A stretch of 33,632 nt of DNA from MGBC108787 sp964430695 (GTDB lineage: Bacteria > Bacillota_I > Bacilli_A > RF39 > UBA660): assembly GCA_964430695.1 (NCBI GenBank), contig CAYSFO010000009.1, positions 1 to 33,632 on the forward strand, read 5' to 3'. Positions 1 to 6,714 of this stretch are shown one piece after another. The stretch's first letter is position 1; each line of letters begins with the position of its first letter. The position numbers were made by a program, and so were the translations under genes. The notes beneath the pieces were generated by a model. That model was not told the DNA's origin. It searched no databases and saw only the letters and a program-made list of their open reading frames with translations.

Positions 1-24
1 GAAACTAGTGGAAGAAGAAGATAA
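1..24 (+). CDS. 3' end of an unidentified gene of the element
   Basis: The first frame reads ETSGRRR then TAA at 22-24, and an intrinsic terminator begins inside it. Only seven residues are visible, so no function can be given. It is listed because the terminator implies that an upstream gene ends here and that the recombinase is transcribed separately. Confidence 0.35.
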   Translation, partial: ETSGRRR

Positions 25-39
25 CTTCTTCTTTTTTTT
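11..39 (+). terminator. Intrinsic terminator upstream of the recombinase gene
   Basis: The stem is AAGAAGAAG (12-20) against CTTCTTCTT (25-33) with tetraloop ATAA, followed by a T run to 39. It overlaps the stop codon of the partial upstream gene. Confidence 0.8.
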
Positions 40-74
40 ATTATATTTCATATGATTACCTATAAGGAGATAAT

Positions 75-989
75 ATGAATATAATAAAAGTACGAGAAGA
101 ATTATTATCAGGAGTATCAATTTATGATATGACTTTACGTGTTGGTTACTATGCCCGTGTATCAACTGATAAAGAAGATCAAATAAATTCTCTAGAAAAT
201 CAATCCAATTATTTTAAAGATATGATTAAGGAACATTCTAGTTGGTGCTTAGTAGGTGAATATATCGATGAAGGAATAAGTGGAACCAATATCAAAAATA
301 GAACTAATTTTTTAAGAATGATCGAAGATTCTAAAAAAGGAGAACTAGATTTAATTGTTACAAAAGAGATATCTCGTTTTTCGAGAAATGTCATTGACAG
401 TATTCAGTACACGGAAGAATTACTTAAAAATGGAACAGTAGTATTATTTTTAACTGATAATATTAATACTATTTATCCTGACAGTGAATTTCGTTTAGCT
501 TTAATGTCTAGTTTAGCTCAAGATGAAGTAAGAAAATTATCAGAACGAGTTAAATTCGGTATAAATCGTAAAATCAAAGAAGGAAAATTAATAGGTAATA
601 ACCTTACGGGATATAAATATGTTGATGGCAGGTTAGTTATTAATCCCAATGAAAAAGAAATAATTGAAATATTATTTAATGAATATTGTAAAGGCGGGTC
701 TTTTACTTCTATATCTAATTATCTATATAGTTTGGGTTATAAGACTAAGAAAAATACTAAATATTCAACGACAACATTAAGAAAAATATTACTTAATCCT
801 CGCTATAAAGGCTTTTATACAGCTAATTTAACTCGAGTTGAAAGTTATAAAACTCACAAAAAAGTTGCTTGTAAAGAGGAAGATAAAATAATTTATAAAA
901 GTGATTTAATTGAACCAATTATTTCCGAAGATTTATGGAATAAAGCCAATAAACTGTACTCTATGCGTAAAAAAAGAAGAACAGTTTAG
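75..989 (+). CDS. Serine recombinase (resolvase/large serine integrase family), short C-terminus
   Basis: This is a site-specific DNA recombinase of the serine family, 304 aa. After an N-terminal extension of about 20 residues comes the resolvase catalytic domain (about 22-155), with the YYARVST motif placing the nucleophile at Ser30, plus the EISRFSRN and SSLAQDE segments. A recombinase DNA-binding domain follows (about 178-285: YKYVDGRLVIN, IISEDLWNKAN). Large serine integrases normally continue with a zinc ribbon and coiled coil. Both are absent here, and the protein ends in a basic SMRKKRRTV at the attachment junction. The ribosome binding site AAGGAGA (64-70) supports ATG 75. The gene probably mediates integration and excision of the element that interrupts the downstream PBP gene, with which it is in frame. 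It could be a naturally short family member, or its reading frame may be truncated by integration. Confidence 0.92.
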   Translation: MNIIKVREELLSGVSIYDMTLRVGYYARVSTDKEDQINSLENQSNYFKDMIKEHSSWCLVGEYIDEGISGTNIKNRTNFLRMIEDSKKGELDLIVTKEISRFSRNVIDSIQYTEELLKNGTVVLFLTDNINTIYPDSEFRLALMSSLAQDEVRKLSERVKFGINRKIKEGKLIGNNLTGYKYVDGRLVINPNEKEIIEILFNEYCKGGSFTSISNYLYSLGYKTKKNTKYSTTTLRKILLNPRYKGFYTANLTRVESYKTHKKVACKEEDKIIYKSDLIEPIISEDLWNKANKLYSMRKKRRTV

Positions 990-1862
990 AACCCCAGTAA
1001 TCCCGGTTTCGTAATTCTTGGACAAAGACTAGGGAAAGTTACCTTAATGGACTATATAAAGAAATTTGGCTTTGGGGAAAAAACAGGAATTGATTTATCC
1101 GGAGAAGAAAATGGTATTTTATTTAAAATAGAAAATATGGGACCTGTCGAAACCGCAACAACCGCTTTTGGCCAAGGTGTATCCGTAACCCCAATTCAAC
1201 AAGTAATGGGAGTATCAGCGGCTATTAATGGTGGTAATTTATATACTCCATATTTAGTAAAATCCATTTCTAATCCTCAAACATTTGAAGTTTTAAAATC
1301 CATTGAACCAGTCTTAAAGCGAAAAGTTATTAGTGAAGAAAGTAGTAAATTAGTCAGGTTTGCTTTAGAATCAGTTGTTGCTCAAGGTACTGGAAGAAAT
1401 GCCTATATCAATGGCTATAGTGTCGGTGGAAAAACCGGAACTGCCCAAAAAGTTCAAAATGGCGCCTATATGGATGGAAACTATATTTTATCTTTTATTG
1501 GTTTTATGCCCGCTGATGATCCGGAAGTAGTTGTCTATGTTGCCGTTGATAATCCTAAAGGTGTCGTTCAATATGGTGGAACAGTAGCCGCACCAATTGC
1601 TAAATCAATTCTTGAAGGTATAGTTGATGTTATGAATATTAAAAAATCTAATTCCGAAGTTACTCGTGAATATGAATTATGGGATGTTAAATACTATCAA
1701 GTACCTAATGTAACAGGAATGGATAAAGTTAGTGCAAGAAAATCTTTATCTGAGCATTTTAGTGTTGAATACTCAGGTACTGGAGATAAAGTAATTTATC
1801 AGTCTCCTAGTGAAAATTCCTTTGTCAAAGAGGGTGGAAATGTAAAATTAATGCTTAATTAG
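990..1862 (+). CDS. Class B penicillin-binding protein (SpoVD/PBP2-like), 3' half of an interrupted gene
   Basis: This is the C-terminal half of a peptidoglycan transpeptidase, which cross-links stem peptides on the outer membrane face. The open frame starts right after the recombinase stop and reads NPSNPGFVILGQRLG, then FGFGEKTGIDLSGE, typical of SpoVD-type proteins just after the SxN motif. The KTG box is visible as GGKTGTAQKV (about 1429-1458). The C-terminus carries a single PASTA domain (YYQVPNVTGM to the end). The first internal ATG is at 1047, but homology extends back to about 990. The SxxK nucleophile and the N-terminal anchor lie in the missing half, so this fragment cannot be a working enzyme alone. 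In the current arrangement the first Ser of SxN reads as Pro (CCC, 993-995). Excision of the element would be needed to restore a full gene. Confidence 0.85.
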   Translation, partial: NPSNPGFVILGQRLGKVTLMDYIKKFGFGEKTGIDLSGEENGILFKIENMGPVETATTAFGQGVSVTPIQQVMGVSAAINGGNLYTPYLVKSISNPQTFEVLKSIEPVLKRKVISEESSKLVRFALESVVAQGTGRNAYINGYSVGGKTGTAQKVQNGAYMDGNYILSFIGFMPADDPEVVVYVAVDNPKGVVQYGGTVAAPIAKSILEGIVDVMNIKKSNSEVTREYELWDVKYYQVPNVTGMDKVSARKSLSEHFSVEYSGTGDKVIYQSPSENSFVKEGGNVKLMLN

Positions 1863-1902
1863 GTAATTTAAGGTAATAATTCTTCTTTTAAGATTTAAAT
1901 TA

Positions 1903-1911
1903 TGACATAAT
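1903..1911 (+). promoter_or_regulatory. Extended -10 promoter for the coiled-coil gene
   Basis: TGaCATAAT lies about 20 nt upstream of the start codon at 1932, with a GGAGAG ribosome binding site (1918-1923) between them. No good -35 is visible, as is usual for TGn-type promoters. Confidence 0.45.
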
Positions 1912-1931
1912 TATATTGGAGAGTGATACTC

Positions 1932-3236
1932 ATGGATATGGAAGAACTTAATTATTACTTTAAATCAGAAAAAAATAGAGCAATGGCTCAGATTGAAGAA
2001 AGTTATAATGAAATTATCAAAAAATCAACTTCCAAATTCAATCAAGGTTTAATATCTAAAATTTTACAATACTTCAAAGATATTAGAGTAAATAAAATAC
2101 AAGATTTATGCGAAAATGAATTAGTGAATCCTATTTTAAATAATGAACAAAAATGGATGAATGGAATAGATACTCATCTAAACGATTTAGTTTATTCTAC
2201 AGCTAGAGATATAGAAGCATCAGCTGAAGAAAGTAAACTTAGTGCAAATATTGATCGAACTATTTCCGTAATTAATGCAACAACATCATTTACATGGATA
2301 AATGAGTATATTAATGATTATTTAAGTAAACTAAGAAGTTTTTTCTTCTTTTCCTATGAAAGCCCTTTATTTAGTACTAGTCAAGTAGAAAAAAATTATA
2401 TGGACCTTCAAGAAGAATTAAAAAGATATTTAATTAATGAAGTTAACAAGGTTGATAGTTCTATGAAAGAAACTATAAAAAAGGAACTAGATTCTCTACG
2501 TTCCAACTATAAAAATCAAATTCATGAATTCCGTAATCAAGTTAATATAAATAAAAATACAAATATGAAAGAGTTTCAAACAATCATCGCAATGGCTGGA
2601 TTGTCACTAATTAATCAAGGACATCAAGACTACATAGTTGATCCTACAACTAATAATTTACATGAGTTAGATGAAAATGGAAGAACTAAAGATAAACGAT
2701 TCACAGTTCTTTCTAATAAAATTGGTGAATATTCGATTGGTGATTCAGAAAAAAATATTAGTATCATAAGTGATAGTTTAACAACTAGAATAATTGATAA
2801 AGAAACTAATGAAAGAATTAAAATTGAATATGGTTTTGATGGTTATGAATTTACAATCAATGATAGAAAAATAGAAGACTCAGAGATGCGAAAAGAATTT
2901 ATTATCATGTTATTCGAAAAATATCCGGGTGTATATAAACACTTATGCGATGATCCATTCCTTGGTGAAGAATGTATAAGTGTTATATCCAAAAATAATG
3001 AGTCAAAAAATACAGACATGTCTTTAAACAATGTTAATGCAAGTCCAGAAAGTTTACTAGATGAATTAGATAATGAAGAACCAGTAAACACTAATGAGCA
3101 AGCATTCATCGGTGATACGGAAAAAAGTATCGATGATGAAATTTTTGAACTTGAACAAAATCCAATCGTTCAAAGATATCTTGAATTAAAGAAACAGCAA
3201 GAAGAACATAATACAATATTACATGAAATATTATAA
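1932..3236 (+). CDS. Uncharacterised coiled-coil protein
   Basis: I do not recognise this 434-aa protein. Its N-terminal half is mostly predicted helix with charged heptad-like stretches (for example MDLQEELKRYLINEVNK and KKELDSLRSNYKNQIHEF). One short aromatic patch (KLRSFFFFSYESP) could touch a membrane but is too short for a transmembrane segment. The second half is more globular, and the C-terminus is acidic and probably disordered before a final helix (QRYLELKKQQEEHN). No signal peptide or catalytic motif is visible. ATG 1932 is preferred over GTG 1923 because GGAGAG at 1918-1923 gives normal spacing only to 1932. The gene stands alone, with its own promoter and terminator, between the split PBP gene and uppP. 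Confidence 0.75.
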   Translation: MDMEELNYYFKSEKNRAMAQIEESYNEIIKKSTSKFNQGLISKILQYFKDIRVNKIQDLCENELVNPILNNEQKWMNGIDTHLNDLVYSTARDIEASAEESKLSANIDRTISVINATTSFTWINEYINDYLSKLRSFFFFSYESPLFSTSQVEKNYMDLQEELKRYLINEVNKVDSSMKETIKKELDSLRSNYKNQIHEFRNQVNINKNTNMKEFQTIIAMAGLSLINQGHQDYIVDPTTNNLHELDENGRTKDKRFTVLSNKIGEYSIGDSEKNISIISDSLTTRIIDKETNERIKIEYGFDGYEFTINDRKIEDSEMRKEFIIMLFEKYPGVYKHLCDDPFLGEECISVISKNNESKNTDMSLNNVNASPESLLDELDNEEPVNTNEQAFIGDTEKSIDDEIFELEQNPIVQRYLELKKQQEEHNTILHEIL

Positions 3237-3263
3237 GAGCATAAAGCTCTTTTTTTCTTTTTT
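3235..3263 (+). terminator. Intrinsic terminator
   Basis: The stem is AAGAGC/GCTCTT with loop ATAAA, followed by a long T-rich tract. It overlaps the stop codon of the preceding gene. Confidence 0.8.
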
Positions 3264-3285
3264 TAGGAAAATAATCACAATTATA

Positions 3286-3294
3286 TGATATAAT
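3286..3294 (+). promoter_or_regulatory. Extended -10 promoter of uppP
   Basis: TGaTATAAT lies 17 nt before the uppP start. Ribosome binding site AGGTGA (3302-3307) follows. Confidence 0.6.
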
Positions 3295-3311
3295 TAATAA
3301 TAGGTGATGGT

Positions 3312-4136
3312 ATGGAAATTTTAAAGGCTATATTTTTTGGCCTTGTTGAAGGAATAACGGAATGGTTACCAATCTCTTCAACTGGACATATGATACTTTT
3401 AGATGAATTTATTCATTTAAATGTTAGTAGTGAGTTTTATAAATTGTTTGAAGTAGTTATTCAACTAGGTGCAATCTTGGCGGTTGTAGTCATGTATTTT
3501 AAAGTGATATTTCCGTGGGGATTTGGTAAAACCAAAAAAGATACAATGCAAACCTTTAATTTATGGGGTAAGATTTTAGTTGCTTGTGTACCAGCTGCTA
3601 TTATAGGTATTTTATTTGATGATTGGTTAGATGAACATTTATATAATTCAGTAGTTGTATCATTAATGCTTATTATCTATGGTGTAATATTTATTGTTAT
3701 TGAAGGTAAGAATTTAGGTGCGTGTACAACGGATAATTTAGAAAGTATCAGTTATAAACAAGCTCTTTGTATTGGTGGATTTCAATTGCTATCTTTAATA
3801 CCTGGTACAAGTCGAAGTGGTGCTACAATTATTGGTGGCTTAATTCTTGGATTAAAGCGAAGTGTGGCTGCAGAATTTACGTTCTTTTTAGCTATACCAG
3901 TTATGGCTGGAGCTTCTCTCTTAAAATTACTTAAATATATTATGAATGTGGGATTAGTTTTTGAAACTTCTGAACTTATAATATTAGGTGTTGGGTGTTT
4001 AGTTGCTTTCATTGTTAGTTTAATAGTTATTAAATTCTTAATTTCTTATATTCGTAAACATGATTTTAAAGTATTTGGATATTATAGAATTATATTAGGT
4101 ATTATAGTTTTATTATATTTTTTATTAGTTAAGTAG
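3312..4136 (+). CDS. uppP: Undecaprenyl-diphosphate phosphatase
   Basis: This integral membrane enzyme dephosphorylates undecaprenyl pyrophosphate to recycle the lipid carrier for peptidoglycan and other surface glycans. It gives intrinsic bacitracin tolerance in other bacteria. The family's first motif appears near the N-terminus (GLVEGITEWLPISSTGH, residues about 10-26, with conserved Glu, Ser and His). The second, PGTSRSGATI (about 164-173), carries the key Arg and Ser. The 274-aa length and multiple hydrophobic helices match BacA/UppP. The next gene starts 7 nt after the stop, so the two are probably co-transcribed. Confidence 0.96.
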   Translation: MEILKAIFFGLVEGITEWLPISSTGHMILLDEFIHLNVSSEFYKLFEVVIQLGAILAVVVMYFKVIFPWGFGKTKKDTMQTFNLWGKILVACVPAAIIGILFDDWLDEHLYNSVVVSLMLIIYGVIFIVIEGKNLGACTTDNLESISYKQALCIGGFQLLSLIPGTSRSGATIIGGLILGLKRSVAAEFTFFLAIPVMAGASLLKLLKYIMNVGLVFETSELIILGVGCLVAFIVSLIVIKFLISYIRKHDFKVFGYYRIILGIIVLLYFLLVK

Positions 4137-4143
4137 GTGAATT

Positions 4144-4692
4144 ATGGATAAATATAAAGTTAGATCAACAACGTATTTAATATTTTTGCTTGTTAGTTTA
4201 TTTGTTAATGGAATGTTTTTATATATGCTAATATCAGAAGAAAAAACATTTGAACCAAAAACTGAAGAAAGAAAACAAGAAAAAAAAGAAGTATCAATCG
4301 ATACTATTCAAGAGATTTATAGTGAGGCATACGAATATATTAATGGTGGAAATATCTTCATTGATACTGGTTATAAATTAAATTATAATACTCGTTGTAA
4401 TTTAGTTAATTTTAATGGAATGGAAGATTATTTTTCCAATAAAGCTATTGAAAATATGAAAAAGTATTTAGTGTTTGATAAAACTAATTATTATGACTGT
4501 TCAAATACTTTAAACAGTTCTCTATTTAATAGTTTATTAGGAGAAAAGGAAAGAACTCTTGAACTAGTACTAAGTGATGAGAAACAAGTACTTGTAAGTA
4601 GTAAGTTTGAAGAAGATGAAATTAATGATTTTCCTCTTTATATGGTATTTGTTAAAGAAGATGATAAATGGTTAATTGATAGTTATGAATAA
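4144..4692 (+). CDS. Membrane-anchored protein of unknown function
   Basis: The product has 182 aa. A single hydrophobic segment (about 10-30, LIFLLVSLFVNGMFLYMLI) is followed by a charged linker rich in Glu and Lys (about 35-55). A small extracytoplasmic alpha/beta domain follows, with two cysteines (Cys in NTRCNLV and in YYDCSNT) that could form a disulphide. The ending KEDDKWLIDSYE resembles NTF2-like domains, but I cannot assign a family. It lies 7 nt downstream of uppP with ribosome binding site AGGTGA, so it is probably expressed with it and may work at the envelope. A strong terminator follows. Confidence 0.8.
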   Translation: MDKYKVRSTTYLIFLLVSLFVNGMFLYMLISEEKTFEPKTEERKQEKKEVSIDTIQEIYSEAYEYINGGNIFIDTGYKLNYNTRCNLVNFNGMEDYFSNKAIENMKKYLVFDKTNYYDCSNTLNSSLFNSLLGEKERTLELVLSDEKQVLVSSKFEEDEINDFPLYMVFVKEDDKWLIDSYE

Positions 4693-4717
4693 GACTTTTA
4701 ATAAGTCTTATTTTTTT
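4690..4717 (+). terminator. Intrinsic terminator of the uppP operon
   Basis: Stem TAAGACTT (4690-4697) pairs with AAGTCTTA (4703-4710) and seven T follow. A TATAAT -10 box (4719-4724) for the next operon starts just after the T run. Confidence 0.85.
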
Positions 4718-4718
4718 G

Positions 4719-4724
4719 TATAAT
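4719..4724 (+). promoter_or_regulatory. -10 box of the SDR/PLP-enzyme operon
   Basis: TATAAT lies 22 nt before ATG 4747, with GAGGG as ribosome binding site. No convincing -35 is seen, because the upstream sequence is the terminator hairpin of the previous operon. Confidence 0.45.
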
Positions 4725-4746
4725 ATTTTTTAGAAGAGGGATAAAA

Positions 4747-5424
4747 ATGATTGCAGTTGTAACCGGTGGATGTAGTGGATTGGGTGAGTGTTTTACCAAA
4801 TGTTTATTAAATAAAGGATATAAAGTTTATGCATTGTATAATAGTTCAATTGATAATGCTTTAGAATTAGAAAGTACATATGATAATGTTCGATGCATAA
4901 AATGTGATATTCGTAAGGAAGAGGAAGTAGAAGAAGTATTCTTTAATTTAGATAATATTGATATTTTAATTAATAATGCATCTATATCAAAAGATAATGA
5001 ATATACTAATAAAACTAAAAAGGAATTTATGGGAGTTTTAGAAACTAATGTGGTTGGTACTTTTTTAGTTATTAAAAATGCGATTGAAAAACTAAATAAA
5101 GAGGGGATAATTATTAATATATCTTCGAATAATGCGCTAGATAATTATTCTGCTTTAAGCATGGATTATGATGCAAGTAAAGCAGCCGTTAATATGCTGA
5201 CTAAAGATTTTTCTTTGGTTATGGAAAACAAAAAAATTGTTTCTATTTGTCCGGGATGGATTGGAACAGATGCTGTTAGGAATATGAATCAAGAATACTT
5301 GAGGAATGAGATGAAGAAAGTTAATCAAAATAATTTAATTGATCCAGATGCGTTAGCAAGTTACATAATAGATAATCTTTCGGATTTCAAAAATGGCGAG
5401 ATTGTTGAGATAAAGGAGTTATAA
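4747..5424 (+). CDS. Short-chain dehydrogenase/reductase
   Basis: This is an NAD(P)-dependent oxidoreductase of the classical SDR family, 225 aa with a Rossmann fold. Visible motifs are the cofactor loop TGGCSGLG (residues 7-14), the structural NNAS (about 77-80), the catalytic Ser in NISSNN and the catalytic pair in YDASK (Tyr141, Lys145), then the PGWIGTDA segment. The substrate cannot be read from sequence. It is close to FabG-like 3-oxoacyl reductases but slightly short. The downstream PLP-enzyme gene starts 1 nt after its stop codon, with AAGGAG inside its 3' end, so the two proteins are produced together. Confidence 0.9.
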   Translation: MIAVVTGGCSGLGECFTKCLLNKGYKVYALYNSSIDNALELESTYDNVRCIKCDIRKEEEVEEVFFNLDNIDILINNASISKDNEYTNKTKKEFMGVLETNVVGTFLVIKNAIEKLNKEGIIINISSNNALDNYSALSMDYDASKAAVNMLTKDFSLVMENKKIVSICPGWIGTDAVRNMNQEYLRNEMKKVNQNNLIDPDALASYIIDNLSDFKNGEIVEIKEL

Positions 5425-5425
5425 A

Positions 5426-6658
5426 ATGGAAAGAAAAGAAATAATTAATTTAGTTAATAATAAAGAAAAAGAATTAACTAATGTTTTTAAAAATATTGAT
5501 GATACATGTTTCTTTTATAGTGAAAAAGTATTAAATGCGATGCAAGATGCTCATTTATCTGAAGCATGTTTTTCGGAAACTACAGGATATGGTTATAATG
5601 ATTTAGGTCGTGATACTATTGAAAAAATATATGCATCAGTTTTTAAATCGGAAGATGCGATTGTCCGTAATCAATTTGTTTCGGGTTCCCATGCTTTATC
5701 TGTTACATTATTTGCTCTTTTAAGACCAAATGATTTACTTTTATCTATAAGTGGACTTCCATATGATACTTTACATGAAGTTATTGGAATAAAAGATAAT
5801 CCTTCATCTTTAGCATCATTTGGGGTGAGATATGATCAAATAGATTTAGTTAATAATGATTTTGATTATGATGCGATTAGTGCTTATTTAAAGAAAAATA
5901 AAGTTAAAGTTATTGAAATTCAAAGAAGTAAGGGATATTCTACCCGAAAGAGTTTAACGATTGAAAAGTTAGAAAAAGTAATTAAATTAATTAAAAGTAT
6001 TGATTCAAGTATAATCATTATGATTGATAACTGTTACTGTGAATTTGTGGAAAAAACTAATCCAATTGAAGTTGGAGCAGATATATGTGTTGGTTCGTTA
6101 ATTAAGAATCTAGGTGGTGGTATTGCACCAAATGGAGCTTATGTAGTTGGACGAAAAGATTTAATTGATTTAGTTGGAGAGCGACTTACTTTACCAGGTG
6201 AAGGAAGAGAAGTTGGTCCAACATTAGGCGTTAATAAACAAATTCTCCAAGGATTGTTTTTAGCACCATCAGTTGTTGCTTCATCTTTAAAAACATCCGT
6301 TCTTACATCAAAAGTTATGGAAGAGTTAGGTTATAAAGTTAGTCCTAAATATGATGAATTACGTGCGGATATTGTTCAAAATATTGAATTTAATGATGAT
6401 AAATTATTAATCAAGTATGTTCAAGGAATTCAAGCTGGTTCACCCGTTGATGCCCATGCTTTACCACTTCCTTGGGATATGCCTGGATATACAGATCAAG
6501 TAATCATGGCCGCTGGAGCTTTCACGCAAGGGTCAAGTATTGAATTATCTTGTGATGGACCAATAAGGCCACCATTTATTGCTTATCAACAAGGTGGATT
6601 AACATATGAATATGGTAAACTAGGGTTAATTAAAGCGATTGAGTTTATGAATAATTAA
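5426..6658 (+). CDS. PLP-dependent enzyme of the methionine gamma-lyase/aluminium-resistance (YnbB) family
   Basis: This 410-aa fold-type I PLP enzyme is related to cystathionine/methionine lyases. Family features visible are the N-terminal ETTGYGYNDLGRDTIE, the cofactor-pocket region FVSGSHALSVTLFALLRP, the segment IIMIDNCYCEFVE with the PLP-contacting Asp, and SLIKNLGGGIAPNGAYV with the presumed Schiff-base Lys. Relatives are annotated as aluminium resistance protein or YnbB. The true reaction is uncertain, probably C-S lyase-type chemistry on sulphur amino acids. It forms a tight two-gene operon with the SDR gene. Terminator-like sequence overlaps its stop codon. Confidence 0.9.
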   Translation: MERKEIINLVNNKEKELTNVFKNIDDTCFFYSEKVLNAMQDAHLSEACFSETTGYGYNDLGRDTIEKIYASVFKSEDAIVRNQFVSGSHALSVTLFALLRPNDLLLSISGLPYDTLHEVIGIKDNPSSLASFGVRYDQIDLVNNDFDYDAISAYLKKNKVKVIEIQRSKGYSTRKSLTIEKLEKVIKLIKSIDSSIIIMIDNCYCEFVEKTNPIEVGADICVGSLIKNLGGGIAPNGAYVVGRKDLIDLVGERLTLPGEGREVGPTLGVNKQILQGLFLAPSVVASSLKTSVLTSKVMEELGYKVSPKYDELRADIVQNIEFNDDKLLIKYVQGIQAGSPVDAHALPLPWDMPGYTDQVIMAAGAFTQGSSIELSCDGPIRPPFIAYQQGGLTYEYGKLGLIKAIEFMNN

Positions 6659-6671
6659 CTCTCTTTTTTTT
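6641..6671 (+). terminator. Probable intrinsic terminator
   Basis: GAGTT (6641-6645) pairs with AACTC (6657-6661), with possible inner AT pairs, and eight T follow (6664-6671). The stem is weak. Confidence 0.5.
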
Positions 6672-6673
6672 GT

Positions 6674-6692
6674 TATAATTTTGTTATATAAT
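6674..6692 (+). promoter_or_regulatory. Candidate -10 boxes of the amidase gene
   Basis: Two TATAAT sequences occur, at 6674-6679 and 6687-6692. Either would start transcription close to or inside the 5' end of the longest possible frame, which argues for a start codon downstream of 6700. Confidence 0.4.
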
Positions 6693-6714
6693 AAATATAA
6701 TGGAGTTGGTGAAG

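Larger units (their letters stand above)
1..992 (+). mobile_element. Right end of an integrated mobile element (partial)
   Basis: The serine recombinase gene stops at 987-989, and the very next codons read, in the same frame, as the middle of a penicillin-binding protein (NPSNPGFVILGQ). Nothing upstream resembles the first half of that protein. Before the recombinase come a short CDS end (stop 22-24) and a terminator. The simplest reading is that everything left of about 990 belongs to an element inserted in the PBP gene, with its recombinase next to the right attachment site, as is usual for serine-integrase elements. The left end lies outside the window. The exact crossover is probably within about 985-1000 and cannot be fixed from one junction. 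Confidence 0.7.
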
